Below are positions 1 through 10,451 of a stretch of DNA of 64,000 bases, piece after piece. The position numbers were made by a program, and so were the translations under genes. Under the pieces are notes generated by a model that was given only the letters and a program-made list of their open reading frames with translations, searched no databases and had not been told where the DNA came from. Location: positions 54,962-118,961 of the forward strand of contig CACNWU010000002.1 in the NCBI GenBank assembly GCA_902624185.1, read 5' to 3'. Every line of letters starts with the position of its first letter. The first letter of the stretch is position 1. Origin of the DNA: an uncultured Pelagibacteraceae bacterium (lineage in GTDB: Bacteria; Pseudomonadota; Alphaproteobacteria; Pelagibacterales; Pelagibacteraceae).

Positions 1-288
1 GTCATTGAATTTGAAAATATAAAGATAGATCTGAACAAGCAATTAATTTTGAGAAGTAGTTATGAATTTAAGATTAATAATACAGAAAAAAAAATTTTGG
101 AAATAATGATTAATAGTCCAGGTAAAACTTTTTCTAGAGAGGATATAGGTTCTTTAATTGATTTGGATAAAGAAAGATCTATTGATGTAATTATAACAAG
201 ACTTAGAAAAAAAATAGAAATTAATCCAAAAAACCCAAAATTTTTACAAACAATAAGAGGAGCAGGTTATGTTTTATGGATTAAATAA
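1..288 (+). CDS. OmpR-family response regulator, C-terminal winged-helix DNA-binding domain (5' truncated by window edge)
   Basis: Frame is open from base 1; protein ends IDVIITRLRKKIEINPKNPKFLQTIRGAGYVLWIK, the Trans_reg_C signature. Confidence 0.88.
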   Translation, partial: VIEFENIKIDLNKQLILRSSYEFKINNTEKKILEIMINSPGKTFSREDIGSLIDLDKERSIDVIITRLRKKIEINPKNPKFLQTIRGAGYVLWIK

Positions 289-1588
289 ATTTATAAAAAA
301 TATTCTTCCGAAAAAATTATTCTATAGAGCTCTATTAATTGTGGCTGTTCCAGTAATTTTCTTACAATTAATTATTACAATTGTTTTTTTTGATAGCCTT
401 TGGATCAAGACTAATAAGGGAATGACAAGAGCACTGGTGAACGAGATAAATACTTTTATAAAAGTTTATAAAGATGAATTATATGCTAAAGAGGAAATTC
501 AAAATCTTTTTTCTATATATCAAGACCTTAACATTAATTTTATTCAAGATGACGATTTTAACTTTGATTATAATGAAAGATGGTTTAGCCCTATAGATAG
601 AACTCTTAGAAGAGAACTGAAATCTGCCTTTGGACCTTTAGAATATTGGTTTGATACTACAAGCTATAAAGAATTAATTGATCTAAGAATTAAATATGAA
701 ACTGGCTATTTTAAATTTCTTGTTCCAAAAGATAGAGTTACAAGTTCCTCTGCAAGAATATTCGCTTTATGGATTACTGTTCCTGCGGTCATAGTAGTAT
801 TGATATCATTAATATTTTTAAAAAATCAAACTAGACCTATTACAAATCTTGCTAGAGTTGCAGAAAAATTTGGTAAAGGTGAAGATATTGAAGAATTTAA
901 ACCTTCAGGGGCTGCAGAGATAAGACAAGCAGGTTATGAATTTGATAAAATGCGTAAAAGGATAATTAGACATCTTAATCAAAGATCAGAAATGTTATCA
1001 GGTATTAGTCATGATCTAAGAACACCTCTTACAAGAATGAAATTACAAATTGCTTTTATAAAGGATGAAGAATTGGCAAATAAATTAGCAGAAGATATTA
1101 ATGAAATGGAAAAAATGCTTAATGAATATCTTCAATTTACAAGTTCCTCATATAAAGAAAAAGATCAAGAATTTGACCTAAGTCAATTAATTAATGAAAC
1201 AGTTTTCAAATATAACAATAAGAATATTACTACAAATCTACCATCTAATATTTTTATAAACGGAAGAAAAAACTTAATTAAAAGATGTATTAATAATCTA
1301 ATTGATAATGCAATTAAATATGGTGATAAGGTAAATGTGGAGCTTAAGAAAAATAACAATAATTTATTCATTAAAATTGAGGATAATGGTCCAGGAATTC
1401 CTGAAAAGGAGTACGAAAATGTGTTTAAACCATTCTATAAAATTGATAAGGGAAGAGCTGACGCAAAGTCTAGTGTGGGATTAGGTCTATCTATAGCATC
1501 TGATATTATAAGGTCACATGGTGGAAATATTAATCTTGAAAAATCGAATATGAATGGACTTGGTGTTAAGATTTTTTTACCCGTTTAG
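269..1588 (+). CDS. envZ: EnvZ-like sensor histidine kinase
   Basis: HAMP-like region, H-box GISHDLRTPLTRMKLQ, N-box NLIDNAIKYG, G-boxes DNGPGIP and GLGLSIA; overlaps the ompR-like gene. Confidence 0.85.
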   Translation: MFYGLNKFIKNILPKKLFYRALLIVAVPVIFLQLIITIVFFDSLWIKTNKGMTRALVNEINTFIKVYKDELYAKEEIQNLFSIYQDLNINFIQDDDFNFDYNERWFSPIDRTLRRELKSAFGPLEYWFDTTSYKELIDLRIKYETGYFKFLVPKDRVTSSSARIFALWITVPAVIVVLISLIFLKNQTRPITNLARVAEKFGKGEDIEEFKPSGAAEIRQAGYEFDKMRKRIIRHLNQRSEMLSGISHDLRTPLTRMKLQIAFIKDEELANKLAEDINEMEKMLNEYLQFTSSSYKEKDQEFDLSQLINETVFKYNNKNITTNLPSNIFINGRKNLIKRCINNLIDNAIKYGDKVNVELKKNNNNLFIKIEDNGPGIPEKEYENVFKPFYKIDKGRADAKSSVGLGLSIASDIIRSHGGNINLEKSNMNGLGVKIFLPV

Positions 1589-1811
1589 TTTTTTTTTTAA
1601 TTTTTAATTTATTAATTTTTTTTTCTAAATTTTCAACTCTTCTTGATAAAACTTCAAATTCATCTTTACTTGTTAATTTCATCCTAAAAATGATTTCGTC
1701 CCTCTTAGATTTAAGAATATTCATTAATTCATCAGCAATATCTTTTGATGATATTAAGCCTTGCTCAAATATCTTAGCAAGTTTATCAATTACGAATTTT
1801 GAATTTTTCAT
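1566..1811 (-). CDS. UbiK/BMFP (YqiC-like) accessory protein
   Basis: 81 aa with coiled-coil C-terminus (FEVLSRRVENLEKKI), typical of the BMFP family. Confidence 0.65.
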   Translation of the reverse strand: MKNSKFVIDKLAKIFEQGLISSKDIADELMNILKSKRDEIIFRMKLTSKDEFEVLSRRVENLEKKINKLKIKKKTKRVKKS

Positions 1812-1861
1812 GTATTTATATAATTAATTATTATATTTATATCTTATAATTTATTTTTTAT

Positions 1862-2644
1862 ATGTTCATTAATAATTTTGACCCAGTTGCAATTCAATTT
1901 TTTTCAATACAAATAACCTGGTATTCTTTATCTTATATATTTGGCATATTAGGTGGTTGGATTTTGAGTAAAAAAATTTTTATATCTAACGATGAATTAA
2001 AAGCTAAATTTGATGATTATGTAACCTATTTAATTTTAGGTATTATTGTCGGAGGAAGATTGGGTTATGTTTTTTTCTACAACTTTAATTTCTACATTAA
2101 CAATATAAGTGAGATTTTTAAAGTTTGGAATGGAGGAATGTCTTTTCACGGAGGACTGCTAGGTGTTATTGTTGTAAGTATCTGGTATGCAAAAAAAAAT
2201 AATCAAAATCCTTTTGTTTATTTAGATACTGTTTCAATTGTAGCACCAGTTGGGATTTTTTTTGGAAGAATTGCTAATTTTATAAATTCTGAATTATATG
2301 GTTATGAAACAAATGTTCCATGGGCAGTAAAATTTGTTCAAGTAGATAATCTATACCGACATCCATCACAATTGTATGAAGCTCTTTTAGAGGGAATGAT
2401 CTTATTCTTAATATTAATTTATTTAAGGAATACTAAAGTAAATAAGTCTCCTGGTATCATCTCAGGACTATTTTTAATAATTTACTCTGTTTTCAGATTT
2501 GTTTTAGAATTTTTTAGAGTTCCAGATGAACATATTGGTTATTTAATTTTTAATTTATCAACTGGGCAAATAATCAGCATTATATTCTTCTTAATTGGAA
2601 TTTATTTAGTAATCAATAAATATGAAATTAAAAAAAAAATATAA
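1862..2644 (+). CDS. lgt: Prolipoprotein diacylglyceryl transferase
   Basis: Motifs GGRLGYVFFYN, GGMSFHGGLLG, GRIANFINSELYG, RHPSQLYEA. Confidence 0.95.
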   Translation: MFINNFDPVAIQFFSIQITWYSLSYIFGILGGWILSKKIFISNDELKAKFDDYVTYLILGIIVGGRLGYVFFYNFNFYINNISEIFKVWNGGMSFHGGLLGVIVVSIWYAKKNNQNPFVYLDTVSIVAPVGIFFGRIANFINSELYGYETNVPWAVKFVQVDNLYRHPSQLYEALLEGMILFLILIYLRNTKVNKSPGIISGLFLIIYSVFRFVLEFFRVPDEHIGYLIFNLSTGQIISIIFFLIGIYLVINKYEIKKKI

Positions 2645-3668
2645 TTTACCTCTAGATAAATTTATAAACTTATCTCTCTATGATGAAAAATTAGGGTACT
2701 ACATGAAAAGAAATCCATTTGGGAAAAAAGGAGATTTCGTTACATCTCCGAATATTTCAAGACTCTTTTCAGAAATCATTGCAATTTGGATTTTAAGTTT
2801 TTGGCAAAGTTTAGGTTCCCCGAAAAAATTTAATTTAATCGAACTTGGTGGTGGAAACGGGGAAATGATGAAAATTCTTATTGAAAGCTTAAAAAATTTT
2901 CCTTTTTTTTTCAAAGCATGTAATTTTATTATCCATGAAAAAAGTTCTAGATTAATTGATATTCAAAAAAAAAAATTAATAAAAGAAAACATAAAATGGA
3001 TTTATAAAGTGAAAGAACTCAAAAAAAAGCCATGTATATTTATTGCAAATGAATTTTTTGACTCACTGGCAATAAAACAATTTGTTAAAAGAAGAAATCT
3101 TTGGTTTGAAAAATTTGTGAATTTTGAAAATCAAAAAAAACCTTTTTTTTTTGAAAAAAAAATTGACATAAAAAAAATAGAGAAAAAAATTAATTTTAAA
3201 ATCTCTCAAAATCAAAATTTTATTGAATATTCACAGCTGAGCTTAGATTATTTAAAAGATATATCCAAAATAATAAAAGAGAATAATGGAGGATTACTGT
3301 TAATAGATTATGGCTATACTGAAAAAAGAATGAAAAATACCTTGCAAGCAGTTTCAAAACATAAATTTGCCAATATTTTTCGAAATATTGGAAACATTGA
3401 TATTACTCATAATATAAATTTTAGTCTATTCAAAAAGTTAATAAAAAATATTGGTGGTTTAAAAAATAACTTAACAACCCAAAGAAAATTTTTATTAAAA
3501 ATGGGAATTAAACAAAGAGCAGAAATAATATCAAAAAATAAAAGTTTTTTGAAAAAAGCTGATATTTACTACAGACTTGAAAGGCTTATTAATGAAAATC
3601 AGATGGGAAATTTGTTCAAAGTTATGTTCATAAAAGATAAAAAAAATAAATTTAAATTAGGGTTTTAA
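2622..3668 (+). CDS. SAM-dependent methyltransferase, MidA/NDUFAF7 family
   Basis: GDFVTSPNISRLFSEIIA, ELGGGNGEMM, NEFFDSLAIKQF, LLIDYGY motifs. Confidence 0.85.
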   Translation: MKLKKKYNLPLDKFINLSLYDEKLGYYMKRNPFGKKGDFVTSPNISRLFSEIIAIWILSFWQSLGSPKKFNLIELGGGNGEMMKILIESLKNFPFFFKACNFIIHEKSSRLIDIQKKKLIKENIKWIYKVKELKKKPCIFIANEFFDSLAIKQFVKRRNLWFEKFVNFENQKKPFFFEKKIDIKKIEKKINFKISQNQNFIEYSQLSLDYLKDISKIIKENNGGLLLIDYGYTEKRMKNTLQAVSKHKFANIFRNIGNIDITHNINFSLFKKLIKNIGGLKNNLTTQRKFLLKMGIKQRAEIISKNKSFLKKADIYYRLERLINENQMGNLFKVMFIKDKKNKFKLGF

Positions 3669-3670
3669 AG

Positions 3671-4432
3671 TTGATAACCTCAAAAAAATTTTTAAAACAA
3701 AAAGAAATTAGTCACGGTTTTTTTAATAGAAATGGTGGCAAATCTAATGGCATTTATAAAAGTTTGAATTGTGGGCTTGGTTCAAAAGATCTCAAAACAA
3801 ACGTATTGAAAAATTTAAAAATAGCAAAAAAAAAAATTAGTAGGAAATCTAGAAATATTTTTTTACTTCATCAGATTCATAGTAATAAGATAGTTTTTGT
3901 TGATAAAAATTTTAAATTTAAAAAAAAAAAAATTAAAGCTGATGCAATAATAACTGATCAAAAAAAACTTCCAATAGCTGTTTTAACAGCAGATTGTGTT
4001 CCTATTTTACTCTACGACACTAAAAAAAAAATTATTGCAGCTATCCATGCTGGTTGGAAAGGCGCTTATAAAGGAATTATTAAGAATGTAATAAATTTTA
4101 TGCTGAAAAAAGGATGTAGAAAAGAAAATATCATGGTTGCAATAGGACCTTGTATTGGACGAACTTATTACAATGTGAAAAAAGATTTTAAAAAAAAATT
4201 TCTTAAAAAAGATAAAAAAAACATAATATTTTTCAATACTAAAAAAAATGTAATTTATTTTGATTTGGCAAATTATGTAAAATCTCAACTAAAATTGTTC
4301 AAAATCACAAAAATTGATATGAAAAACATTGATACTTTCTCCGAAAAAAATAATTTTTTTAGTGCAAGACGATCTTTGAGATTAAAACACGATGATTATG
4401 GTAGAAATATTTCAATAATTATGATTAATTAA
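3671..4432 (+). CDS. pgeF: Multicopper polyphenol oxidase / laccase-domain protein (PgeF/YfiH family)
   Basis: LTADCVPILL, AAIHAGWKGAYKGI, AIGPCIG motifs; TTG start. Confidence 0.88.
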   Translation: MITSKKFLKQKEISHGFFNRNGGKSNGIYKSLNCGLGSKDLKTNVLKNLKIAKKKISRKSRNIFLLHQIHSNKIVFVDKNFKFKKKKIKADAIITDQKKLPIAVLTADCVPILLYDTKKKIIAAIHAGWKGAYKGIIKNVINFMLKKGCRKENIMVAIGPCIGRTYYNVKKDFKKKFLKKDKKNIIFFNTKKNVIYFDLANYVKSQLKLFKITKIDMKNIDTFSEKNNFFSARRSLRLKHDDYGRNISIIMIN

Positions 4433-4441
4433 ACTTTTTCA

Positions 4442-5374
4442 ATGAAATTATTAACTGGAAATAGCAATAAAGTACTCAGTAAAAATATAGCTAAGTATTT
4501 AAAATCGAAATTAGTTAATTCTAGTATTAGAAAATTTTCAGATGGTGAGCTTTATGTGGAAATTAATGAAAACATCAGAGGAAATAGCATTTTTATAATT
4601 CAATCAATATCATCACCAGCTAATGACAATTTAATGGAGCTGCTTTTATGTATTGATGCTTTAAAAAGATCATCTGCAAAAAATATAACTGCGGTTATCC
4701 CATATTTTGGGTATGCAAGACAGGATAGGAAAGTTGTACCAAGAACTTCTATATCTGCAAAACTTGTATCAAATTTAATAACAAAAGCTGGAGCAGATCG
4801 TGTTGTTACAGTTGATTTGCATGCTGGTCAAATCCAAGGCTTTTTTGATATCCCAGTAGATAACCTTTTTGCAACACCTATATTTGCTAGACACGCAAGA
4901 AAGAAAATTAAAAGTAAAAAGATAATTTGTGTGGCTCCTGATGTGGGGGGGACTGAAAGAGCAAGAGCATTGGGGAAACTTTTAAATGTAGGTCTAGCTA
5001 TAGTTGACAAAAGAAGACCAAAACCTGGTCAATCACAGGTAATGAATGTGATTGGAGATGTCAAAGATATGACTTGTATAATTGTAGATGACATAATTGA
5101 TTCTGGTGGCACAATCGTTAATGCAGCTAAAGCTCTAAAAGAAAGAGGTGCGAAAGAAGTTTTTGTATACATTACTCATGGAGTTTTAAGTGGAGATGCA
5201 GTAAAAAAAATAAAAAGTTCTGTCATAAAAAATTTGGTGATTACCGATACAATTGATAACGGTCAAAAAACAAAAAATGTTAAAAACATAGAAGTTTTAC
5301 CAATTTCAGGCCTAATGGGTGAAGCAATCAAAAGAATATCAAATTCAACCTCGGTCTCAGATTTATTTAAATAA
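4442..5374 (+). CDS. prs: Ribose-phosphate pyrophosphokinase
   Basis: PYFGYARQDRK, VDLHAGQIQGFF, VDDIIDSGGTI motifs. Confidence 0.96.
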   Translation: MKLLTGNSNKVLSKNIAKYLKSKLVNSSIRKFSDGELYVEINENIRGNSIFIIQSISSPANDNLMELLLCIDALKRSSAKNITAVIPYFGYARQDRKVVPRTSISAKLVSNLITKAGADRVVTVDLHAGQIQGFFDIPVDNLFATPIFARHARKKIKSKKIICVAPDVGGTERARALGKLLNVGLAIVDKRRPKPGQSQVMNVIGDVKDMTCIIVDDIIDSGGTIVNAAKALKERGAKEVFVYITHGVLSGDAVKKIKSSVIKNLVITDTIDNGQKTKNVKNIEVLPISGLMGEAIKRISNSTSVSDLFK

Positions 5375-5417
5375 TTACCTTGATTATTTATAAACATGGG
5401 TTAAAAAACTCTTCTTT

Positions 5418-6161
5418 ATGAATTCACTTGAAGCTAATATTAGAAATAATTCCACTAAAGGGCAATTAAACGCTATTAGAAATAATGGTGATGTTCCAGC
5501 TATAATATATGGTGGCAAAGATCAAAACCAAAAAATTTCAATTTCAAAAAAATTACTTAAAGTTTTAATTGAAAAAGAAAATTTTTTATCAAACATAATT
5601 ACTTTAAATGTTAATGGTAAACCACAAAATGTTTTGCCTAGGGAAGTTAAATATCATATTTTAAGTGATGAGCCCACTCATGTTGATTTTTTAAGAGTTC
5701 TACCTGGTGTTAAAATAAAAATAGAGGTACCAGTAAACTTCATAAATCATGAAAAATCTCCTGGTCTCAAACGGGGTGGTGTTTTAAATATTGTAAGAAG
5801 AAAAGTCGAATTAAAATGTCCTAGTGAAAAAATACCAGAAAATTTAACTATAAACTTAGATGGAGTTGATATTGGAGAAAGTTTTAAAATTTCATCAGTA
5901 AAGTTGGATAATGATGTAGTGCCTACAATTCAAGGAAGAGACTTTGTAATAGCAACTCTTGCAGCACCAACAGTGATGAAAGAACCTGAAAAACCAGCTG
6001 AAGCAGAAGCGGCAGAAGGTGAAGAAGGTGCTGAGGGCGCTGAAGGAGCAGCAGCGGCTGCAGATGGTGATAAACAATCAGCAGAAGGTAACAAAGGGGA
6101 TAAAAAAGAGGGTGAAGATAAAAAAACTGCTGAAAAAAAACCTGCTGAAGAAAAAAAATAA
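5418..6161 (+). CDS. rplY: 50S ribosomal protein L25/general stress protein Ctc, with low-complexity C-terminal tail
   Basis: L25 N-terminal domain (GDVPAIIYGG) and TL5-type domain; A/E/G then K-rich tail. Confidence 0.92.
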   Translation: MNSLEANIRNNSTKGQLNAIRNNGDVPAIIYGGKDQNQKISISKKLLKVLIEKENFLSNIITLNVNGKPQNVLPREVKYHILSDEPTHVDFLRVLPGVKIKIEVPVNFINHEKSPGLKRGGVLNIVRRKVELKCPSEKIPENLTINLDGVDIGESFKISSVKLDNDVVPTIQGRDFVIATLAAPTVMKEPEKPAEAEAAEGEEGAEGAEGAAAAADGDKQSAEGNKGDKKEGEDKKTAEKKPAEEKK

Positions 6162-6194
6162 TCAAAAAAATTGAGAATCTAATTTCATTTATTT

Positions 6195-6755
6195 ATGCTT
6201 TTATTCGTAGGATTAGGCAATCCAACACCCGACAGTGAGAACAACAGACATAATGTTGGTTTTAAAATAATAGATTCTATTAATAAGAAATTCGGCCTTT
6301 CTAAACAAAAACCAAAATTCAAGGGACTATTAACAACTGGAAATATAGGAAAAGAAAAAGTTTATGCAATAAAACCTCTGACCTTTATGAACAATTCTGG
6401 GGTTTGTATTAGAGAATTAATTGAATACTTTAAAATTAATGCAGAAGACGTAATAGTTTTTCATGATGACCTAGATGTTGAATTTGGCAAGGTAAAAGCT
6501 AAATTTGGTGGTTCTAGTGCGGGTCACAACGGGATTGCTTCAATTGATAAATTTATAGGAAAAGATTATTCTAGAGTTAGGATAGGAATTGGAAAACCTA
6601 AAAATAACATAGAAGTTGCAGATTATGTTCTTCAAAACTTTGATGAAGATGAAGCCCTTGGAATAGAAAAAATTTCAAATGACATTAATAACTCAATCTC
6701 TATCCTAGTAGAAAAAAAACTAGATTTATTCTCTAGTAAAGTAAATAATGAATAA
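6195..6755 (+). CDS. pth: Peptidyl-tRNA hydrolase
   Basis: VGLGNPTPDSENNRHNVGF, KPLTFMNNSG, HDDLDVEFGK, SAGHNGIASI. Confidence 0.96.
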   Translation: MLLFVGLGNPTPDSENNRHNVGFKIIDSINKKFGLSKQKPKFKGLLTTGNIGKEKVYAIKPLTFMNNSGVCIRELIEYFKINAEDVIVFHDDLDVEFGKVKAKFGGSSAGHNGIASIDKFIGKDYSRVRIGIGKPKNNIEVADYVLQNFDEDEALGIEKISNDINNSISILVEKKLDLFSSKVNNE

Positions 6756-7828
6756 TGAGCTTTAAGTGTGGCATTGTTGGATTACCAAATGTGGGTAAGT
6801 CAACTCTTTTTAATGCGTTAACTAATTCAAGCAAAGCTCAAGCAGCAAACTTTCCGTTTTGTACGATAGACCCAAATGTTGGTATTGTTCCAGTTCCTGA
6901 TAATAGATTAAAAAATTTAGCTAATATCTCTAACTCAAAAAAAATAATAAATACTACAATTTCTTTTGTTGATATAGCAGGTTTAGTTAAAGGGGCTTCT
7001 AAAGGCGAGGGGTTAGGTAATAAATTTCTTTCACATATAAGAGAGGTAGATGCAATTATACATATGATTAGATGTTTTGACTCAGATGATATTCAAAATG
7101 TTAATCCTTCTGTCGACCCTATTAGAGATCTTGAAATTATTGAAACTGAAATGATGTTAGCAGATTTAGAATCAATACAAAAAAGACTTGAAAAAAATAA
7201 TAAAAAAAATGTAGATGAAGAACAAATTAAAATTCTTGAATTGTCTTTAGATTGTATAAATAAAAGTAAAGATATATCGATCTTACATTCTGAATTTAGC
7301 AAAAAACAACTTAATCAAAGTGGACTTTTATCACTTAAACCCAAGATATATGTTTGCAATGTAGATGAAAAAAGTGTTCAAACTGGAAATGAATATACTA
7401 AAGCATTCATGAATAAATTTGATATTAAAAATACTTTAATAGTGTCAGCTGATATAGAAAATCAGATAAATGAACTAGATGATAATGAGAAAAAAAATTA
7501 TATGGATATGATTGGATTGAAAGAGACTGGGTTAAATCTCTTAATTCAAAAAGGTTATAGAATTTTAGAATTAGATACTTTTTTTACTTCAGGCCCTGAA
7601 GAAACTAGAGCATGGACAATTCAAAAAAATTGTACTGCTCCAAAAGCTGCTGCTGAAATACATACTGATTTTGAAAAAGGATTTATAAGGGCTGAAACAA
7701 TCTCATATGATGATTTTATTTCAAATGATGGATGGGCAAATTCAAAAACTAACGGTAAAATGAGATTAGAAGGTAAAGATTATATTGTTAAAGATGGAGA
7801 TGTTTTAAACTTTCGTTTCAACACGTGA
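6755..7828 (+). CDS. ychF: Redox-regulated ATPase YchF
   Basis: GIVGLPNVGKSTLFNALT, NFPFCTIDPNVG, C-terminal TGS-like domain. Confidence 0.96.
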   Translation: MSFKCGIVGLPNVGKSTLFNALTNSSKAQAANFPFCTIDPNVGIVPVPDNRLKNLANISNSKKIINTTISFVDIAGLVKGASKGEGLGNKFLSHIREVDAIIHMIRCFDSDDIQNVNPSVDPIRDLEIIETEMMLADLESIQKRLEKNNKKNVDEEQIKILELSLDCINKSKDISILHSEFSKKQLNQSGLLSLKPKIYVCNVDEKSVQTGNEYTKAFMNKFDIKNTLIVSADIENQINELDDNEKKNYMDMIGLKETGLNLLIQKGYRILELDTFFTSGPEETRAWTIQKNCTAPKAAAEIHTDFEKGFIRAETISYDDFISNDGWANSKTNGKMRLEGKDYIVKDGDVLNFRFNT

Positions 7829-8584
7829 CCATATCCTCTTCATACTAAAATAGACAAGAATTGTAAGAATAATAAGATACACAATAGCTTTAAAACCCAT
7901 TTGATGTCTTGCCTCTAAATGTGGTTCTGCTGTCCACATCAAAAATGTTGTTACATCTTTAGACATTTGTTCAACTGTTGCATTTGTTCCATCAGCATAC
8001 TCAACTAACCCATCAGATAGCTGATTAGACATTTTAATTTTATTTCCATACATAAACTTATTATAATAAACCCCATCATCTAATATAAATCCTGCTGGCG
8101 GGTCCTCATATCCTTGAAGAAGCGAATAAATATAATCAACCCCACCTCCTCTTGCTTTCACTAAAACTGACATATCTGGAGGATAAGCGCCACCATTAGC
8201 AGCTTGAGCAGCTTTTACATTTTCATATGGCATAACAAATTTATCAGATAATTTTCCAGGCCTTGTAAACATCTCACCATCAGCGTTTGGTCCATCTTTA
8301 ACCTCGAACGATGCTGCAATTGCCTTTGCTTGTGCCTCTGTAAATTCTGGTCCACCCTTTTCTGCTAAATTTCTATAACTTACATATTTCATAGAATGAC
8401 AAGATGAACACACTTCTGTATAAACTTGATAACCTCTTTGTAATGCTCCTCGATCAAACTTTCCAAATAAACCTTTAAAACTCCAATCGGTTTTTAAATA
8501 TTCAACTTTTTCAGCAGAGTAAGAAGTTAAACATGATCCAGTAAACAAAATAACTAAAGAAAATATTTTAAATAAATTTTTCAC
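7805..8584 (-). CDS. petC: Cytochrome c1
   Basis: CSSCHSMKYVSYRNL heme motif; C-terminal TM anchor; next to petB/petA. Confidence 0.95.
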   Translation of the reverse strand: MKNLFKIFSLVILFTGSCLTSYSAEKVEYLKTDWSFKGLFGKFDRGALQRGYQVYTEVCSSCHSMKYVSYRNLAEKGGPEFTEAQAKAIAASFEVKDGPNADGEMFTRPGKLSDKFVMPYENVKAAQAANGGAYPPDMSVLVKARGGGVDYIYSLLQGYEDPPAGFILDDGVYYNKFMYGNKIKMSNQLSDGLVEYADGTNATVEQMSKDVTTFLMWTAEPHLEARHQMGFKAIVYLIILTILVYFSMKRIWSRVETKV

Positions 8585-8587
8585 TTA

Positions 8588-9847
8588 TTATTTTAAACTT
8601 TCTTTATTTCGAGCTGTTGCTAAATTTGGCGAACCACCCAAAACGGGCTCAGTAATACTTAATGGCACTGGAAGAGTTTTTTCTTTAAGTCCTAAAACTG
8701 GAAGAACAACTAAAAAATGTAAAAAATAATATGCTGTTGCCACTCTGGCTATTAGTAAATATAATCCTTCTGCAGGCATTGCGCCTACATAGCCTAAAAT
8801 TAAAACATCAGCTACTAAAATCCAATAAAACTGTTTGTATAAGGGTCTAAACACTGCTGATCTAATTTTTGATGTATCTAACCATGGTAACGCTGCCAGA
8901 ATTAAAATTGCAGACAACATCGCAACTACACCTAATAGTTTATCTGGTACAGATCTTAAAATTGCATAAAAAGGAAGCAAATACCATTCAGGAACAATAT
9001 GTGCTGGAGTAACTAATGGATCTGCTTCAATGTAATTATCAGCATGACCTAAAATATTTGGCGTATAGAAAACAAAAAAAGCAAAAACAATCATAAACAT
9101 CAGTAAAGCAAAACCATCTTTTATTACTATATATGGATGAAACGGGACAGTATCCTTTGATGGTTTTTTTATATCAATTCCTATAGGATTATTATTACCA
9201 GGAACATGTAAGGCCCAAATATGTAATACTACTAATCCCAAAATTAAAAAAGGTATCAAATAATGTAAGGTAAAAAATCTGGTTAATGTTGGATTGTCAA
9301 CTGAGTAACCGCCCCACAGCCAAGTTACTATTCCCTCACCTACCAAAGGTATAGCACTAAATAAATTTGTGATAACAGTTGCTCCCCAAAAACTCATCTG
9401 TCCCCATGGAAGAACATAACCCATAAAAGCTGCAGCCATCATCAAAAGGTATATTATTATACCTATAATCCATATGATTTCTCTTGGCGCTTTATAAGAT
9501 CCATAAAACAAAGATCTAAAAATGTGAATATAAACTGCTAAGAAAAACATAGATGCACCATTTGCGTGGATATATCTAATTAACCAACCATAATTAACAT
9601 CTCTCATAATATGCTCAACACTTTCAAATGCCATATCTGCATGTGCAATATAATGCATTGCTAATGTCAATCCTGTTACAATCTGTGTTATTAGACAAAA
9701 CGTTAATATTCCACCGAATGTCCACCAATAGTTTAAGTTTTTTGGAGTTGGGTAATCTGTTAAGTGATTTGCTAGTGTTAGTAATGGTAACCTATCGTTA
9801 AACCACTTACCGGCTTTTGATTTAGGTGTATAATCGTGATCACTCAT
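8588..9847 (-). CDS. petB: Cytochrome b of the bc1 complex
   Basis: [39 protein letters not shown]. Confidence 0.97.
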   Translation of the reverse strand: MSDHDYTPKSKAGKWFNDRLPLLTLANHLTDYPTPKNLNYWWTFGGILTFCLITQIVTGLTLAMHYIAHADMAFESVEHIMRDVNYGWLIRYIHANGASMFFLAVYIHIFRSLFYGSYKAPREIIWIIGIIIYLLMMAAAFMGYVLPWGQMSFWGATVITNLFSAIPLVGEGIVTWLWGGYSVDNPTLTRFFTLHYLIPFLILGLVVLHIWALHVPGNNNPIGIDIKKPSKDTVPFHPYIVIKDGFALLMFMIVFAFFVFYTPNILGHADNYIEADPLVTPAHIVPEWYLLPFYAILRSVPDKLLGVVAMLSAILILAALPWLDTSKIRSAVFRPLYKQFYWILVADVLILGYVGAMPAEGLYLLIARVATAYYFLHFLVVLPVLGLKEKTLPVPLSITEPVLGGSPNLATARNKESLK

Positions 9848-9852
9848 AATAT

Positions 9853-10362
9853 TTAACCAATCTTAATTGTACTCGCATTAACAAATTCATATTTTGGCAC
9901 TTCCATATTTGTAGGCGCAGGACCTTTTCTAATTCTACCAGATATATCATAATGTGATCCGTGACACGGACAGAACCAACCATTATAATCACCTTTATTA
10001 TCTAAGGGCACGCAACCTAAATGGGTGCAAACACCAAGCATCACCAGCCATTCTGGATTTTTTGCTCTATCCTCATCTTTCTCAGGATCTTTTAGTTCTT
10101 CCATCTTAACTGATTTTGCTTCTGCTATTTCCTCTACTGTTCTTCTTCTAATAAAAACTGGTTTTCCCCTCCAAAGAACCGTAATTGTATTACCAGGATT
10201 TACAGAGCTTACGTCCACTTCGGTACTTGCTAAAGCTTTAACAGACGCATCGGGATTCATCTGATCTATCATTGGCCAAACTACCGCCCCTATTCCAACT
10301 GCTCCTACAGCATATGTAGCTGTAAATAAAAAATCTCGTCTTTTCGTCTCTTTTTCTGACAT
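9853..10362 (-). CDS. petA: Ubiquinol-cytochrome c reductase Rieske iron-sulfur subunit
   Basis: CTHLGCVPL and CPCHGSHYD cluster-binding motifs; N-terminal RRDFLF twin-arginine motif. Confidence 0.97.
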   Translation of the reverse strand: MSEKETKRRDFLFTATYAVGAVGIGAVVWPMIDQMNPDASVKALASTEVDVSSVNPGNTITVLWRGKPVFIRRRTVEEIAEAKSVKMEELKDPEKDEDRAKNPEWLVMLGVCTHLGCVPLDNKGDYNGWFCPCHGSHYDISGRIRKGPAPTNMEVPKYEFVNASTIKIG

Positions 10363-10451
10363 CTATTAAGTATGTTTAATTCTATATATTGATTTAGCTA
10401 GTTAATATATGATTACATATAATAAAAAAGTATTTTTTTTCTACTGAAAGA

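Noticed and set aside
1183-1371. Minus-strand 62-aa ORF inside envZ
   Set aside because: Overlaps the conserved kinase catalytic region on the other strand; hydrophobic shadow ORF.
5895-6165. Minus-strand ORFs (60 and 80 aa) inside rplY
   Set aside because: Antisense of the low-complexity Ala/Glu/Lys tail; Cys/Phe/Leu-rich products are an artefact of composition.
7815-7828. CACGTG core at the ychF/petC overlap considered as another parS-like site
   Set aside because: Flanks (TTCAACACGTGACC) do not match the parS arms; inside coding overlap.
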